DNA of 64,000 nt from Rheinheimera nanhaiensis E407-8 (GCF_000296695.1 NZ_BAFK01000009.1:105911-169910); one strand, 5' to 3'; numbered from the stretch's first letter, positions 26,046-36,429 are shown. The notes: generated by a model from the sequence alone, not told the origin. Program-made: numbers and translations.

Positions 26046-27401
26046 TTAGCTGGACAGAGCCTGATTAATTGCCTGTAAATCTTGTTCAGACAAGTTACCT
26101 GCTGCCTGTTTCAATGTCAGAATGGCAATAATGTAATTGTAGCGTGCACCCGATAAATTGCGACGGGCTTCAAACAGGTTACGGGTGCTTTGCAGTACGT
26201 CAACAATGGTACGGGTGCCCACTTCAAAGCCTGCTTCAGTGGCATTTAACGCACTTTCTGCTGACACCACAGCCTGCTCTAAGGCACGGATGGTGGCGAT
26301 ATTGGCGTTAATGTCATTAAATGAGCTGCGTACCTGGCGAACAGCTGTGCGATAGCTGAGCTCTAAATCCTGGCTGGCAACAACATAGTTAGCCCTTGCT
26401 ACGCTGGTTTGTGCTGTGGTGGCGCCACCACTGTACAGTGGCACGCGCAGGTTCAAACCGATTTGCTTGCTGTCCAAACGCGGCAGATTGGTTTTTTGTG
26501 TCTGACCCGCCAGCGTGTTTTCTGTTGTGTTGTCAGCGGTGCCATAAGAAGCGTCCAGACTAACGGTTGGATAGTGCCCAGCCACCGCTTTATCAATGTC
26601 GTTTTGGGCAATTTCCAACGCTAACTTATTGGCTTTAAGGCTTAAGTTCAGCTGCTCGGCCAGTTTTACCCATTCGTCTGCGGTGGCCGGTGACGGCGTC
26701 TGGGTGGAAAACTTGTCGGTATTTAAGCTGGCCAGCTCGTCATGGTACTGGCCGGTAATTTCACGCAGGGCTTCGCGGGCCGTTTCCAGGTTGTTCTGTG
26801 CAGTGATTTCACGGGCTAAGGCGCTGTCAAACTGAGCCTGGGCCTCATGCACGTCTGTAATAGCCGTTAAGCCAACAGCGAAGCGCTGTTTGGTTTGCTC
26901 TAACTGGCGCTCTATGGCGCGCTTTTCTGCTTCGGCAAAGCCTAAATCGTCTACCGCTTTTAGCACGTTAAAGTAGGTTTGTGATACCCGAACGATCAAG
27001 CCTTGAGTTGCTGCATCCAGATTGGTTTGGCTTTGCATCGCCCGTTTTTCAGCGGTGTTTAAATTCTCCCAGTTGTTCCAGTCAAACAATGACTGTGACA
27101 GATTGACTTGTGCACTCCAACCGGTAGTGTCATTGTCGATGAGGGCCATGCCAGACTCTAACAACTGCGCGCGTTCGGCCATCGATTTACTGTATCCAGC
27201 CGTTAAATTTACCTGTGGTAATAAGCTGGCTTTAGACACATCAATGCCTTGTTTGGCGGCATCACGGGTGGCGATGGCTTTGAGTAACTGCGGATCTTTT
27301 TTCGTTGCTAACTGATAAATACTTTGCAGGTTGTCAGCGGCCTGAGCGCTGAACATAGCGAAGCTGGTGGCTAACAAGGTGCTCAATAAGGTCTTTTTCA
27401 T
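26046..27401 (-). CDS. tolC: TolC-family outer-membrane channel protein
   Basis: The outer-membrane duct used by RND/ABC efflux pumps and type I secretion. The 451-residue precursor has a signal peptide (KKTLLSTLLATSFAMFSAQA). The two structural repeats of the OEP family follow, with long coiled-coil helices (for example LDAATQGLIVRVSQTYFNVL and ALNATEAGFEVGTRTIVDVL). It is divergent from nudF across 108 bp, exactly as tolC is in E. coli, which supports this being the housekeeping TolC. It may serve the RND pump at 42.4-46.6 kb, which has no channel gene of its own. Confidence 0.93.
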   Translation of the reverse strand: MKKTLLSTLLATSFAMFSAQAADNLQSIYQLATKKDPQLLKAIATRDAAKQGIDVSKASLLPQVNLTAGYSKSMAERAQLLESGMALIDNDTTGWSAQVNLSQSLFDWNNWENLNTAEKRAMQSQTNLDAATQGLIVRVSQTYFNVLKAVDDLGFAEAEKRAIERQLEQTKQRFAVGLTAITDVHEAQAQFDSALAREITAQNNLETAREALREITGQYHDELASLNTDKFSTQTPSPATADEWVKLAEQLNLSLKANKLALEIAQNDIDKAVAGHYPTVSLDASYGTADNTTENTLAGQTQKTNLPRLDSKQIGLNLRVPLYSGGATTAQTSVARANYVVASQDLELSYRTAVRQVRSSFNDINANIATIRALEQAVVSAESALNATEAGFEVGTRTIVDVLQSTRNLFEARRNLSGARYNYIIAILTLKQAAGNLSEQDLQAINQALSS

Positions 27402-27521
27402 TTTTACCTATCCTGGCCGTCTAAAAAGGAAACTGCACGAATAATACTCTGTTACGGTAAACTAGGTAATCTTTAAACCGTAAAGTTACGCGCTAGAGTG
27501 TAACAGAATGTGAGTACAGTA

Positions 27522-28157
27522 ATGTCAGAATTCAAGGCTGAACAGTATCCGTCATTTAGCGCCACGGATGTTGAGATTATCGACAAAAGCACGGTTTTTC
27601 GGGGTTTTTTCCGCCTCGACCGCTACACCCTGCGCCATCGTTTATTTAATGGCGGCTGGAGTACGCCAATGCAGCGGGAAATGTTTGAGCGCGGCCATGC
27701 GGTGGTAGTGCTGCCTTATAATGCCCAAACCGATGAGCTGGTGCTGATTGAGCAGTTTCGGTTAGGGGCGATGGCGTCAAGCCCAAGCCCCTGGTTGCTG
27801 GAGGCCATCGCCGGCATGATTGAACCGGGCGAGAGTGCACAGCAGGTGGCGCAGCGCGAAGCGCAAGAAGAGGCAGGGTTAACAATTACCGAGCTTTGGC
27901 CTATGCTTAGCTACTTATCCAGCCCGGGTGGCACTACCGAGCGTATACAGTTGTTTCTGGGCCGCCTAACAGCCCCGGTAAGCGCTGGGGTGTTCGGTTT
28001 GGCCGATGAACACGAAGACATTAAAGTGCATGTACTACGCCGAACTGATGCGATGCAGCTATTGGCCGAGCAAAAAATTGACAATGCTGCCAGTGTCATT
28101 GCGCTGCAGTGGCTGGCGCTTAATCTGGATAAAGTAAAACAAGCCTGGGGAGACTGA
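27522..28157 (+). CDS. nudF: ADP-ribose diphosphatase NudF
   Basis: A Nudix hydrolase that splits ADP-ribose to AMP and ribose-5-phosphate. The 211 residues show the Nudix box pattern GMIEPGESAQQVAQREAQEE (about 103-122), preceded by WLLEAIA and followed by SPGGTTERIQLF, which matches E. coli NudF. The tail IDNAASVIALQWL is also conserved. I chose the ATG at 27522, which leaves an N-terminus like that of E. coli; an in-frame GTG at 27510 would add four residues, and neither has a strong ribosome site. First gene of the nudF-yqiB-cpdA-yqiA-parE series. Confidence 0.93.
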   Translation: MSEFKAEQYPSFSATDVEIIDKSTVFRGFFRLDRYTLRHRLFNGGWSTPMQREMFERGHAVVVLPYNAQTDELVLIEQFRLGAMASSPSPWLLEAIAGMIEPGESAQQVAQREAQEEAGLTITELWPMLSYLSSPGGTTERIQLFLGRLTAPVSAGVFGLADEHEDIKVHVLRRTDAMQLLAEQKIDNAASVIALQWLALNLDKVKQAWGD

Positions 28158-28158
28158 C

Positions 28159-28596
28159 GTGTGGTTTAAACGGCAGAAGTATGTGCCAAAGTTGCCGGAT
28201 TTTCTGGCGCTGTGTGAGCGTAATTACGCTCAGCTTAACCGTTATCTGACCGCTGAGGTGCGCCAAGGACAGCGCATGGATATTCAGGTGACAGATCAGC
28301 ACTGCTACCGGTTAACCATCACTGAACTGGCCCGCTTTACCACCACCTTGCAGATTGAATTGCTGCAGCATGGCAGCTTTTTTACTCCGCGTTTTAGCGT
28401 ACGGCTATACCATGATGCCCAGGTGGCCGAAGTGTTAGCCTGTCAGCACTTAAGCCGCATTGCCGCCCGTTACGATTACCCCAACAGCCAGATGTTGCTG
28501 CCGGATGAAAAACGGCAGATTAATTTGCTGCTGCGTGACTGGTTAAAACTGTGCAGCGCCCGCGGCTACCGGCGCGACAGCCTGGTGTTTGCCTGA
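28159..28596 (+). CDS. yqiB: DUF1249 family protein YqiB
   Basis: A 145-residue protein of unknown function. It matches the DUF1249 pattern: YVPKLPDFLALCERNYAQLN at the start, RLTITELARFTTTLQIEL, PRFSVRLYHDAQVAEVLAC, and the tail PDEKRQINLLLRDWL. The GTG start is one base after the nudF stop, and its stop overlaps the cpdA start (TGATG). Its place between nudF and cpdA is the same in E. coli. Confidence 0.93.
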   Translation: MWFKRQKYVPKLPDFLALCERNYAQLNRYLTAEVRQGQRMDIQVTDQHCYRLTITELARFTTTLQIELLQHGSFFTPRFSVRLYHDAQVAEVLACQHLSRIAARYDYPNSQMLLPDEKRQINLLLRDWLKLCSARGYRRDSLVFA

Positions 28597-29378
28597 TGCA
28601 CTACCGCTTTGCCACCAAAGCGCAGTATCGGTTGGCGCAAATTACCGATTGTCATTTACTGGCCAGTAGTGAAGATTTATATAAGGGCGTGCAGCCTGCC
28701 CGTTATCTGGCAGCGATTGTGGCGCACTTAGTACAGCAACAGCCAGATGCGGTGCTGTTAACCGGCGACGTCACCCAGGATCATACGCCGGCGTCTTATC
28801 AGCTGCTGTGCCATATTATGGCGCCGCTAAGTTGCCCGGTGTTTTGTCTGCCGGGTAATCATGATGATGTAGAGCAATTAGCATGGCTATGTGAGCAAGC
28901 GCCGTTTCGCCCTGAGCGCAGCCTTAAATTGGCCGGCTGGCAACTGCTGCTACTTAATACCAAAGGCGATACGCCGGCCGGCGTATTTATGCCGGCCGAG
29001 CAGCAATGGCTGCAGCAGCAATGTGAGCAGACAACCGCTGAAGCTATCTGGTTGTTTTGTCATCATCACCCGGCGCCGCTTAACTGTTTTATCGACAAGC
29101 ACGGTCAGCTGAACCAGGCACAGTTGTGGCAAAGTATTAACGAGCAACCCCGTATTCGTGGCATTGGCCATGGCCATGCACATTATGCCTATCATCGGCG
29201 GCAGCAGCAGGTGGATATTGTTGGCTGCCCGGCCAGTTCAGTGCAGTTTTTGCCTACACCTGACTGGCAAACGGTCGATCAGGGGCCACAGTGGTGTGAC
29301 TGGCATTTTAGTGCCAATGGTGAGGTGCGCTGGCAGTTTCAGCGCCTTAATTTAAGCAAAAGTAGTAATAATGACTAA
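28596..29378 (+). CDS. cpdA: 3',5'-cyclic-AMP phosphodiesterase CpdA
   Basis: A calcineurin-like metallophosphoesterase that lowers cAMP. The 260 residues carry the metal motifs in order: ITDCHL (D-x-H), LTGDVTQD (GD), LPGNHDD (GNHD), FCHHHP and the final GIGHGHAHYAY (GHxH). The ATG at 28596 overlaps the yqiB stop by one base and gives the expected N-terminus MHYRFATKAQYRLAQITD. Its 3' end overlaps yqiA by 8 bp, so this is a tightly coupled operon. Confidence 0.95.
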   Translation: MHYRFATKAQYRLAQITDCHLLASSEDLYKGVQPARYLAAIVAHLVQQQPDAVLLTGDVTQDHTPASYQLLCHIMAPLSCPVFCLPGNHDDVEQLAWLCEQAPFRPERSLKLAGWQLLLLNTKGDTPAGVFMPAEQQWLQQQCEQTTAEAIWLFCHHHPAPLNCFIDKHGQLNQAQLWQSINEQPRIRGIGHGHAHYAYHRRQQQVDIVGCPASSVQFLPTPDWQTVDQGPQWCDWHFSANGEVRWQFQRLNLSKSSNND

Positions 29379-29943
29379 AAAAGTAGTGTATTTACATGGC
29401 TTTGCCAGCTCGTCGCAATCGGAAAAAGCCGTTTTAACCAGTGCGTTTTTTGCCCGTTATTACCCGCATATCGACTATGCGGCTTTGGACTTACCCTACG
29501 CGCCGGATGCGGCTTTGGCGCTGATTCGCCAGCATATCGGCCAAACAACAGAGGTGGCGCTCATTGGCAGCTCTTTGGGCGGCTTTCTGGCAACCTGTAT
29601 CGCCGAGCAGCTGGGCTGCCGCGCCTGTCTGATTAACCCGGCCGTAGCACCCCATAAGGTGTTGCATCAGCATTTGGGACGCTATTATCATCCGGTGCTG
29701 CAGCAGCATTATGAGGTGACCGCTGAACATATGTCGGTACTTGAGCAGCTGATGCCAATGACGCTGAAACAGCCACAGAATTACCTGCTGCTGTTGCAAA
29801 GCGGTGATGAAGTGTTAGATTACCGTTTGGCGCTTGATTACTATCAGGGCGCAAGCATAAAACTGAGTGAAGGTGGCGATCACAGCTATGTCGGCTTTGC
29901 CGCAGAGCTGGAAACTATTGCCAACTTTTGCCAACTCGCGTAA
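29371..29943 (+). CDS. yqiA: Alpha/beta-hydrolase esterase YqiA
   Basis: A small serine esterase of 190 residues. It has the oxyanion strand VVYLHGFASSSQSEKAVL, the nucleophile elbow LIGSSLGGFLAT (Ser near residue 70), a later acid (SGDEVLDY) and the catalytic His in EGGDHSYVGF. Length and motifs match E. coli YqiA (193 residues). It overlaps the end of cpdA, and parE begins 36 bp after it. Confidence 0.94.
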   Translation: MTKKVVYLHGFASSSQSEKAVLTSAFFARYYPHIDYAALDLPYAPDAALALIRQHIGQTTEVALIGSSLGGFLATCIAEQLGCRACLINPAVAPHKVLHQHLGRYYHPVLQQHYEVTAEHMSVLEQLMPMTLKQPQNYLLLLQSGDEVLDYRLALDYYQGASIKLSEGGDHSYVGFAAELETIANFCQLA

Positions 29944-29978
29944 AACGCGCTACATCCAATCAGCCAGTGACCGAAACT

Positions 29979-31874
29979 ATGACTGCACAACAGTACAACG
30001 CCGATTCGATTGAAGTGCTGACCGGGCTTGAGCCGGTGCAGCGCCGCCCCGGTATGTATACCGACACCAGCCGGCCAAACCATTTAGGCCAGGAAGTAAT
30101 AGATAACAGCGTCGATGAAGCCTTAGCCGGCCACGCTGATACGGTGCAGGTGATTTTGCACGATGACCAGTCGCTGGAAGTGATAGACAACGGCCGCGGT
30201 ATGCCGGTTGATATTCACCCGGAAGAGGGTGTTACTGGCGTGGAGCTGATTTTTTGCCGCCTGCATGCCGGCGGTAAATTTTCTAATAAAAACTATCAGT
30301 TCTCCGGTGGTTTGCACGGTGTCGGTATCTCGGTGGTGAATGCCCTGTCCAGCCGGGTTGAGGTGACAGTACGGCGTGACGGTAATGTGTACGAAATGGC
30401 GTTTGAACACGGCAATAAAGTCAGTGAGTTAACCATCACCGGCACTGTGGGTAAACGTAACACCGGCACCCGGGTGCGGTTTTGGCCGACGCCGTCTTAT
30501 TTTGACTCGGCAAAATTCTCAGTCAGCCGCTTACTGCATGTGCTTAAAGCCAAAGCGGTGTTATGCCCTGGCCTGACGGTCAGCTTTGACGATAAGGTAA
30601 ACCAGCAGCAGTACCAGTGGTGTTATCAAAACGGCATTAAAGATTACCTGGCCGAGTCGGTAAAAGACTATATCTGCCTGCCTGAGCAGCCGTTTACCGG
30701 CAGCTTCAGCGCCAGCACCGAAGCGGTCGAGTGGGCACTGCTGTGGCTACCCGAAGGCGGCGAGCTGGTGACCGAAAGCTATGTGAACCTCATTCCTACC
30801 GCTCAGGGCGGCACCCATGTGAATGGTTTACGCCAGGGCTTGCTGGAAGCGCTGCGTGAGTTTTGTGAGTTTCGCAACCTGTTGCCGCGCGGTATTAAAC
30901 TGTCGGCGGAAGATATCTGGGATCGCTGCAGCTATATTTTGTCGCTGAAAATGCAAGATCCGCAATTTGCCGGCCAAACCAAAGAACGCTTATCGTCACG
31001 CCAGTCGGCGGCTTTTGTCTCGGGTATTGTCAAAGATGCCTTTAGCTTATGGCTGAATGAGCACACGGACATTGCCGAAAGCCTGGCCGATTTTTGTATT
31101 AACAACGCGCAAAAGCGGTTAAAAGCGGCAAAAAAGGTGGTGCGCAAAAAAGTCACCTCAGGCCCGGCTTTACCCGGCAAACTGGCCGATTGCTCAGCGC
31201 AGGATTTACAGCAAACCGAGCTGTTTCTGGTAGAGGGTGACTCGGCCGGTGGCAGCGCCAAGCAGGCACGCGACCGCGAGTTTCAGGCGGTAATGCCGCT
31301 GCGTGGTAAAATTCTCAATACCTGGGAAGTGGAGTCGGGTCAGATCTTAGCTTCGCAGGAAGTACATGATATTTCGGTGGCGATTGGCATAGATCCGGAC
31401 AGCAGCGATTTATCCAGCTTACGTTACGGTAAAGTTTGTATTCTCGCCGATGCCGACTCTGACGGCTTACACATTGCCACCTTATTATGCGCGCTGTTTA
31501 TGCGCCACTTCCGTACCCTGGTAGAAGCCGGCCATGTCTATGTGGCGATGCCGCCGTTGTATCGTATCGATATAGGCAAAGAGGTGTATTACGCCCTGGA
31601 CGAAGATGAGAAAAATGGCATTCTGGATCGCATAGAGGCAGAGAAAAAACGCGGTAAAGTGAACGTGCAGCGTTTTAAAGGCTTAGGTGAGATGAACCCG
31701 CTTCAGTTGCGCGAAACCACCATGGATCCTAACACCCGCCGGCTGGTGCAGCTAACGATAGACGACGTGGCACAAACGCTGGAAGTGATGGATATGCTGC
31801 TGGCTAAAAAGCGCGCCACTGACCGGCGTGACTGGCTGGAACAAAAAGGCGATAAAGCCGCTATTGCGGTGTAA
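29979..31874 (+). CDS. parE: DNA topoisomerase IV subunit B
   Basis: The ATPase subunit of topoisomerase IV, which unlinks daughter chromosomes with ParC. The start MTAQQYNADSIEVLTGLEPV aligns with E. coli MTQTYNADAIEVLTGLEPV and gives 631 residues (E. coli 630). GHKL ATP-binding motifs are clear (EVIDNSVDEALAGH, DNGRGMPVDIHPEEG, GGLHGVGISVVNALS). The TOPRIM domain has LVEGDSAGGSAKQARDR and DADSDGLHIATLL. No strong ribosome site is seen at 29979, so alternative starts cannot be fully excluded, but upstream residues have no homologous counterpart. Confidence 0.97.
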   Translation: MTAQQYNADSIEVLTGLEPVQRRPGMYTDTSRPNHLGQEVIDNSVDEALAGHADTVQVILHDDQSLEVIDNGRGMPVDIHPEEGVTGVELIFCRLHAGGKFSNKNYQFSGGLHGVGISVVNALSSRVEVTVRRDGNVYEMAFEHGNKVSELTITGTVGKRNTGTRVRFWPTPSYFDSAKFSVSRLLHVLKAKAVLCPGLTVSFDDKVNQQQYQWCYQNGIKDYLAESVKDYICLPEQPFTGSFSASTEAVEWALLWLPEGGELVTESYVNLIPTAQGGTHVNGLRQGLLEALREFCEFRNLLPRGIKLSAEDIWDRCSYILSLKMQDPQFAGQTKERLSSRQSAAFVSGIVKDAFSLWLNEHTDIAESLADFCINNAQKRLKAAKKVVRKKVTSGPALPGKLADCSAQDLQQTELFLVEGDSAGGSAKQARDREFQAVMPLRGKILNTWEVESGQILASQEVHDISVAIGIDPDSSDLSSLRYGKVCILADADSDGLHIATLLCALFMRHFRTLVEAGHVYVAMPPLYRIDIGKEVYYALDEDEKNGILDRIEAEKKRGKVNVQRFKGLGEMNPLQLRETTMDPNTRRLVQLTIDDVAQTLEVMDMLLAKKRATDRRDWLEQKGDKAAIAV

Positions 31875-31899
31875 TAACGGGTAATAAGGCAAACTGACA

Positions 31900-33309
31900 G
31901 TGAAGCAATTTTATCCACTTTTTCTGCTGCTCATGCTGTTTGGCATGTTAAGCCAGCCTTGTGCTGCCGCTACGGAGCCTGACTGGCTAACCGAAGTCGC
32001 AGCGAAAAAGCGCCAGCAGCCGGAAGCCATGCTGGCACTATTACAGCAGCACCAAACGGAGCTGGCGGGCTTAAGCCCTGAATTACAGGCCAAGTGGTAT
32101 TATTTGCAGGCGGCGTTACTGGACGCCCTGGGCCGACACCAACAACAGCAACAGGCGGCCGAACGTGGCCTGGCTGTACTGGGCCAGCGCGACGCTCTGC
32201 TAAGAGTTAAACTGTTGTACGAGTTGGGCTTTGCCCGTGAAATGCAAACCGACTATCCGGCGGCCCTGCAGCACTATCTGGCCGGTATGGCGCTGGCTGA
32301 ACAACTGGAAAATGAGAAGTTCCTGTTGTTGGGCCAGATTAATCATGCCGCCATGTTGTCAGTTCAGAATAACGATCAGCAGGCATTGGCGTTGTTAAAA
32401 GATACCTATCAGCGCGCGCAGCAGCTAAACGATCAGGAAGTGCTGGCCGAAGTAACCGCTGAATTGGGCCTACTGTACACCACGTTGGGCTATGACGAAG
32501 AGGCCATCAGCCTGCTGCAACAGGCGTTAGCGCAGTATCAGCAGTTGGGCTGGCCGAAAAATCAGATCACGGTGCTGTACAATCTGGCCCGTACCTACAG
32601 CTATCTGGACCGCTACGAGCTGGCGCTGCAAACCTACAACCAGATGCTGCACCAAAGCCAGCAGTTACAAGATAATGTTAACTTGTATCATGCTTATTCC
32701 GGCCTGGCGATAGCCAGCATGGATGCCGGAAAGCATGATGCGGCGCTGTCGTATATGGACAAGGCTGAGCAGTATCTGCCGCTATTACAATCCAATGCCC
32801 ATGTTGCCACTCACTACTATGAAAAAGCGCTGATGTACAAGAAACTACAGCAAGTTTCTTTAGCGCAACAGCAGGTGCTGCTGGCGGAGCAAAGCCTGAA
32901 CAAAGAGGGCCTGCGCGAAGATGTTGCCAGCCGCTTGGCTATCTGGCATTTAAAAGCCCAGTTGTTTGCTGAGCAGGGCGAGTTTGAAAAAGCCTACCAC
33001 CAGCTGTATGACTTTGTCGCAGAGTATCAGGATATGCGTAACCGCGAAAATGAGCTGGCGTTTGAGCAGATCCGTGCTGGTTTTGAACACGAGCGGCAAC
33101 AACAGCAAACCCGCCTGCTGCAGCAAGACAATGAAATTAACGCGCTCAAGTTGCAACAGGCCAAGCGCAGCCAGCAGGTGCAATGGCTGTGGCTGGCAAT
33201 ATTAGGCTGCAGTACCTTAGTGCTGCTTATTTTACTGCTGTGGCAACTGACACGGCGTAGTGCTAAACAGCAGGCCACCGGCGCATCCGGTAGTAAACAG
33301 ACAGGATAA
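31900..33309 (+). CDS. Secreted/membrane TPR protein inserted between parE and parC
   Basis: A 469-residue protein of no known function. A signal peptide (QFYPLFLLLMLFGMLSQPCA) is followed by about six tetratricopeptide-like helical repeats (residues 60-360; for example LLYELGFAREMQTDYPAALQ and LAEVTAELGLLYTTLGYDEE). A Gln-rich coiled coil follows (about 385-425), then a membrane helix near the end (WLWLAILGCSTLVLLILLLW) with a basic tail. The layout resembles the sensor half of TPR-containing GGDEF or kinase proteins, but no output domain follows. It starts at a GTG 25 bp after parE and ends 3 bp before parC. Confidence 0.8.
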   Translation: MKQFYPLFLLLMLFGMLSQPCAAATEPDWLTEVAAKKRQQPEAMLALLQQHQTELAGLSPELQAKWYYLQAALLDALGRHQQQQQAAERGLAVLGQRDALLRVKLLYELGFAREMQTDYPAALQHYLAGMALAEQLENEKFLLLGQINHAAMLSVQNNDQQALALLKDTYQRAQQLNDQEVLAEVTAELGLLYTTLGYDEEAISLLQQALAQYQQLGWPKNQITVLYNLARTYSYLDRYELALQTYNQMLHQSQQLQDNVNLYHAYSGLAIASMDAGKHDAALSYMDKAEQYLPLLQSNAHVATHYYEKALMYKKLQQVSLAQQQVLLAEQSLNKEGLREDVASRLAIWHLKAQLFAEQGEFEKAYHQLYDFVAEYQDMRNRENELAFEQIRAGFEHERQQQQTRLLQQDNEINALKLQQAKRSQQVQWLWLAILGCSTLVLLILLLWQLTRRSAKQQATGASGSKQTG

Positions 33310-33312
33310 GCG

Positions 33313-35601
33313 ATGACAGAAACGGTAATTTCACAAGATGGCGTCGAGCAGCTGCCGCTGCGCCGTTTTACCGAAGAGGCGTATTTAAACTATTCGATGT
33401 ACGTCATTATGGACCGGGCGCTGCCACACATTGGTGACGGCCTGAAGCCGGTGCAGCGGCGCATCGTCTATGCCATGTCGGAGCTGGGCTTATCGCACTT
33501 AGCCAAGTATAAAAAGTCGGCCCGTACTGTTGGTGACGTGCTGGGTAAGTTTCACCCGCACGGCGACAGCGCCTGTTACGAAGCTATGGTGCTAATGGCG
33601 CAGCCGTTTTCTTACCGTTACCCGCTGGTAGACGGCCAGGGTAACTGGGGCGCGCCGGACGATCCGAAATCGTTCGCTGCCATGCGTTATACCGAAGCCA
33701 AGTTGTCGCGCTTCTCAGAGGTGCTACTGTCTGAGCTGGGTTCCGGCACCACTGACTGGCTGCCAAACTTTGATGGCACCTTAGAAGAGCCGAAGGTGCT
33801 GCCGGCACGGCTGCCACATATTTTACTTAATGGCATTACCGGTATCGCGGTCGGCATGGCCACTGACATACCGCCGCATAATGCGCGTGAAGTGGCCAAT
33901 GCCTGTGCGGCGCTATTAGATAACCCGCACAGCAGCGTCAGCGACCTGATGCAGTACATTAAAGGACCGGATTACCCGACCGATGCTGAGATTATCAGCC
34001 CGGCAGCTGATTTAGCCGCCATTTACGAAACCGGCCGTGGCAGCGTAAAAATGCGTGCGGTGTACAGCCAGGAAGATGGCGACATTATTATTACTGCGCT
34101 GCCGCACCAAACCTCGGGCGCTAAGGTGCTGGAGCAGATCGCCGGCCAGATGCAGGCGAAAAAACTACCAATGGTCAGTGACTTACGCGATGAGTCTGAC
34201 CATGAAAACCCCACCCGTATCGTGATAGTGCCACGCTCTAACCGCATTGACGTTGAGCAGCTGATGCAGCATTTGTTTGCTACTACCGACCTGGAAAAAA
34301 GCTACCGGGTGAATATCAATGTGTTGGGGCTGGACCAGCGGCCACGGGTGAAAAACCTGACCGATATTTTAACCGAGTGGCTGGTTTTCCGCCGCGATAC
34401 GGTGCGCCGCCGTTTGCAGTATCGCTTAGATAAAGTGCTCGACCGCATCCATGTGTTGGAAGGCTTGTTAATCGCCTTTTTAAACATTGACGATGTAATT
34501 CGTATTATCCGCACCTTTGATGAACCCAAACCTGAGTTGGTGGCATTTTTTGGCATTACTGAGCGCCAGGCCGAAGCCATTTTAGAGCTGAAGCTGCGCC
34601 ATTTAGCCAAGCTGGAAGAGATGAAAATTCGCGCCGAGCAGGACGAGCTGGCCAAAGAGCGTGACAAATTACAGGCTATTTTAGGCTCAGAGAAAAAGCT
34701 GACTAAACTTATCCGCGATGAGCTGTTAGCCGATGCCGAGAAATACGGTGATGAACGCAGAAGCCCTATTGTGCAGCGCGAAGAAGCTAAAGCCTTAACT
34801 GAAAAAGAGCTGCTGCCAAGCGAGCCGGTAACGGTAGTGCTGTCGGAAAAAGGCTGGGTGCGCTGCGCCAAAGGCCACGACATAGATGGCAATGCGCTGA
34901 GTTATAAAGCCGGTGATGCCTTTAAAGCGCTGGCCAGTGGGCGCTCGAACCAGCAGGCGGTGTTTATTGACTCCTCCGGCCGCAGCTTTGCTACCGAAGC
35001 ACACGAGCTACCCTCAGCCCGGGGCCAGGGCGAGCCGTTAAGCGGCCGCTTTGCCGTGGTGGCAGGGGAGAGCTTTGAGCATGTACTGCTGGGTGATGAA
35101 AAACAGGCGCTGCTGCTGGCCAGTGATGCCGGTTATGGCTTTGTCGCCGAATACAGTGATTTACTCAGCCGCAACAAGGCCGGTAAAGCGGTGTTAAGCC
35201 TGCCGGTGGGCGCCAAAGTGTTGCCGCCAGTGGTCATTAAGCAGCCCGAGAGTGACTTGCTGCTGTGTATTTCTAACGAAGGCCGTATGCTGGTGTTCCC
35301 GGTCGCCGAGCTACCCAAACTCAGTAAAGGCAAAGGCAATAAGCTGATGTCGATCCCCTCGGCCCGGGCAGCCAGCCGTGAAGAGTATGTCTGCCAGTTG
35401 GCGGTGGTGCCAGAAGGCGGCAGCGTAACGCTGGTGGCGGGCAAGCGTAAGCTTGGGCTTAAAGCCGACGATTTAGCCCATTATCAGGGCGAGCGTGGCC
35501 GGCGTGGTAACAAACTGCCACGCGGCCTGCAGCGGATCGATCAGGTGCTGGTCAATCAGACCGCTGAGCCGGACAGTGATCAAACCAGCCTGAGCGAGTA
35601 A
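33313..35601 (+). CDS. parC: DNA topoisomerase IV subunit A
   Basis: The DNA-cleaving subunit of topoisomerase IV. The 762 residues (E. coli 752) begin with the conserved [20 protein letters not shown]. The quinolone-resistance region reads [20 protein letters not shown], with Ser and Glu at the positions where resistance mutations arise, so it looks wild type. The catalytic Tyr lies in [11 protein letters not shown]. The C-terminal beta-pinwheel carries repeats such as [20 protein letters not shown] and [12 protein letters not shown]. It follows the TPR gene by 3 bp. Confidence 0.97.
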   Translation: MTETVISQDGVEQLPLRRFTEEAYLNYSMYVIMDRALPHIGDGLKPVQRRIVYAMSELGLSHLAKYKKSARTVGDVLGKFHPHGDSACYEAMVLMAQPFSYRYPLVDGQGNWGAPDDPKSFAAMRYTEAKLSRFSEVLLSELGSGTTDWLPNFDGTLEEPKVLPARLPHILLNGITGIAVGMATDIPPHNAREVANACAALLDNPHSSVSDLMQYIKGPDYPTDAEIISPAADLAAIYETGRGSVKMRAVYSQEDGDIIITALPHQTSGAKVLEQIAGQMQAKKLPMVSDLRDESDHENPTRIVIVPRSNRIDVEQLMQHLFATTDLEKSYRVNINVLGLDQRPRVKNLTDILTEWLVFRRDTVRRRLQYRLDKVLDRIHVLEGLLIAFLNIDDVIRIIRTFDEPKPELVAFFGITERQAEAILELKLRHLAKLEEMKIRAEQDELAKERDKLQAILGSEKKLTKLIRDELLADAEKYGDERRSPIVQREEAKALTEKELLPSEPVTVVLSEKGWVRCAKGHDIDGNALSYKAGDAFKALASGRSNQQAVFIDSSGRSFATEAHELPSARGQGEPLSGRFAVVAGESFEHVLLGDEKQALLLASDAGYGFVAEYSDLLSRNKAGKAVLSLPVGAKVLPPVVIKQPESDLLLCISNEGRMLVFPVAELPKLSKGKGNKLMSIPSARAASREEYVCQLAVVPEGGSVTLVAGKRKLGLKADDLAHYQGERGRRGNKLPRGLQRIDQVLVNQTAEPDSDQTSLSE

Positions 35602-35614
35602 AGCCGTTATACTG

Positions 35615-35640
35615 GGCGCCTTTTTTCAGGCGCCTTTTTA
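35615..35640 (+). terminator. Rho-independent terminator after parC
   Basis: A 7-bp GC-rich stem (GGCGCCT at 35615-35621 with AGGCGCC at 35628-35634) and a 6-base loop are followed at once by TTTTTA, 14 bases after the parC stop. This is a typical intrinsic terminator and separates parC from plsC. Confidence 0.8.
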
Positions 35641-35678
35641 TTGGCCGGTAGTTACACTATCGGCAACTGGAGACAACA

Positions 35679-36425
35679 GTGGTAGCGGTGGTTCGTATTG
35701 TTTTGTTGGTGTTGTTTTTTCTGCTCAGCACCCTGGCTGGCTTGGTTATTTGTTTATTCAGGCCGTTTCATGCCAACAACGTGTATATATTTTCGCACTG
35801 GTACGGCTTTATGAGCCGGGTGTTTGGCATTAAGGTTGAAGTGCGGCATTTTCAGGGCGCGCCTATCGGCAAACCCTGTGTGTTTATTGCAAACCACCAG
35901 AATAACCTCGATCTGTTTACCATCAGCAATGCGGTAGAGCCGGGTACCGTGACTATTGGCAAGAAAAGCCTGAAGTTTATTCCGTTTTTTGGCCAGCTGT
36001 ACTGGCTAAGCGGCAATATCCTGATTGACCGTAACAATAAATCTAAAGCACTGAATACCATGCTGGCCGCTGCCGAGCGCATCCGCGCTAAGCGCTTGTC
36101 AGTGTGGATGTTCCCCGAGGGGACCCGCAGTTATGGTCGTGGCCTGCTGCCGTTTAAAACGGGCGCCTTTCATATAGCGCTGGAAGCCGGCGTGCCGGTG
36201 GTGCCAGTGTGTATGAGCAGCACCCATGGCCAGTTTAAATTAAACCGCTGGAATAACGGCAAAGTGATCGTGCAGGTGATGGCGCCGGTAGAGTTACCCA
36301 AAGAGCAGCTGAATATCCGCGACTTTGCACAAAATATGCACCAGCAGATGCAGGCGCAGATCGCGTTACTTGATAGCGAACTGGGCAACGACTACACTGC
36401 CAGCACAAAAGCAGCTAAAGAGTAA
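35679..36425 (+). CDS. plsC: 1-acyl-sn-glycerol-3-phosphate acyltransferase
   Basis: Converts lysophosphatidic acid to phosphatidic acid at the inner membrane. The 248 residues have an N-terminal membrane helix ([20 protein letters not shown]), the acyltransferase motif NHQNNLD (NHxxxxD, near residue 72), the phosphate-binding [20 protein letters not shown], and [10 protein letters not shown]. It starts with a GTG. plsC adjoins parC in E. coli too, and rraB follows closely. Confidence 0.95.
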   Translation: MVAVVRIVLLVLFFLLSTLAGLVICLFRPFHANNVYIFSHWYGFMSRVFGIKVEVRHFQGAPIGKPCVFIANHQNNLDLFTISNAVEPGTVTIGKKSLKFIPFFGQLYWLSGNILIDRNNKSKALNTMLAAAERIRAKRLSVWMFPEGTRSYGRGLLPFKTGAFHIALEAGVPVVPVCMSSTHGQFKLNRWNNGKVIVQVMAPVELPKEQLNIRDFAQNMHQQMQAQIALLDSELGNDYTASTKAAKE

Positions 36426-36429
36426 TTTT

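Noticed and set aside
33550..33600. Quinolone-resistance substitutions in ParC
   Set aside because: The region reads HGDSACYEA, with Ser and Glu at the key positions, as in sensitive strains.
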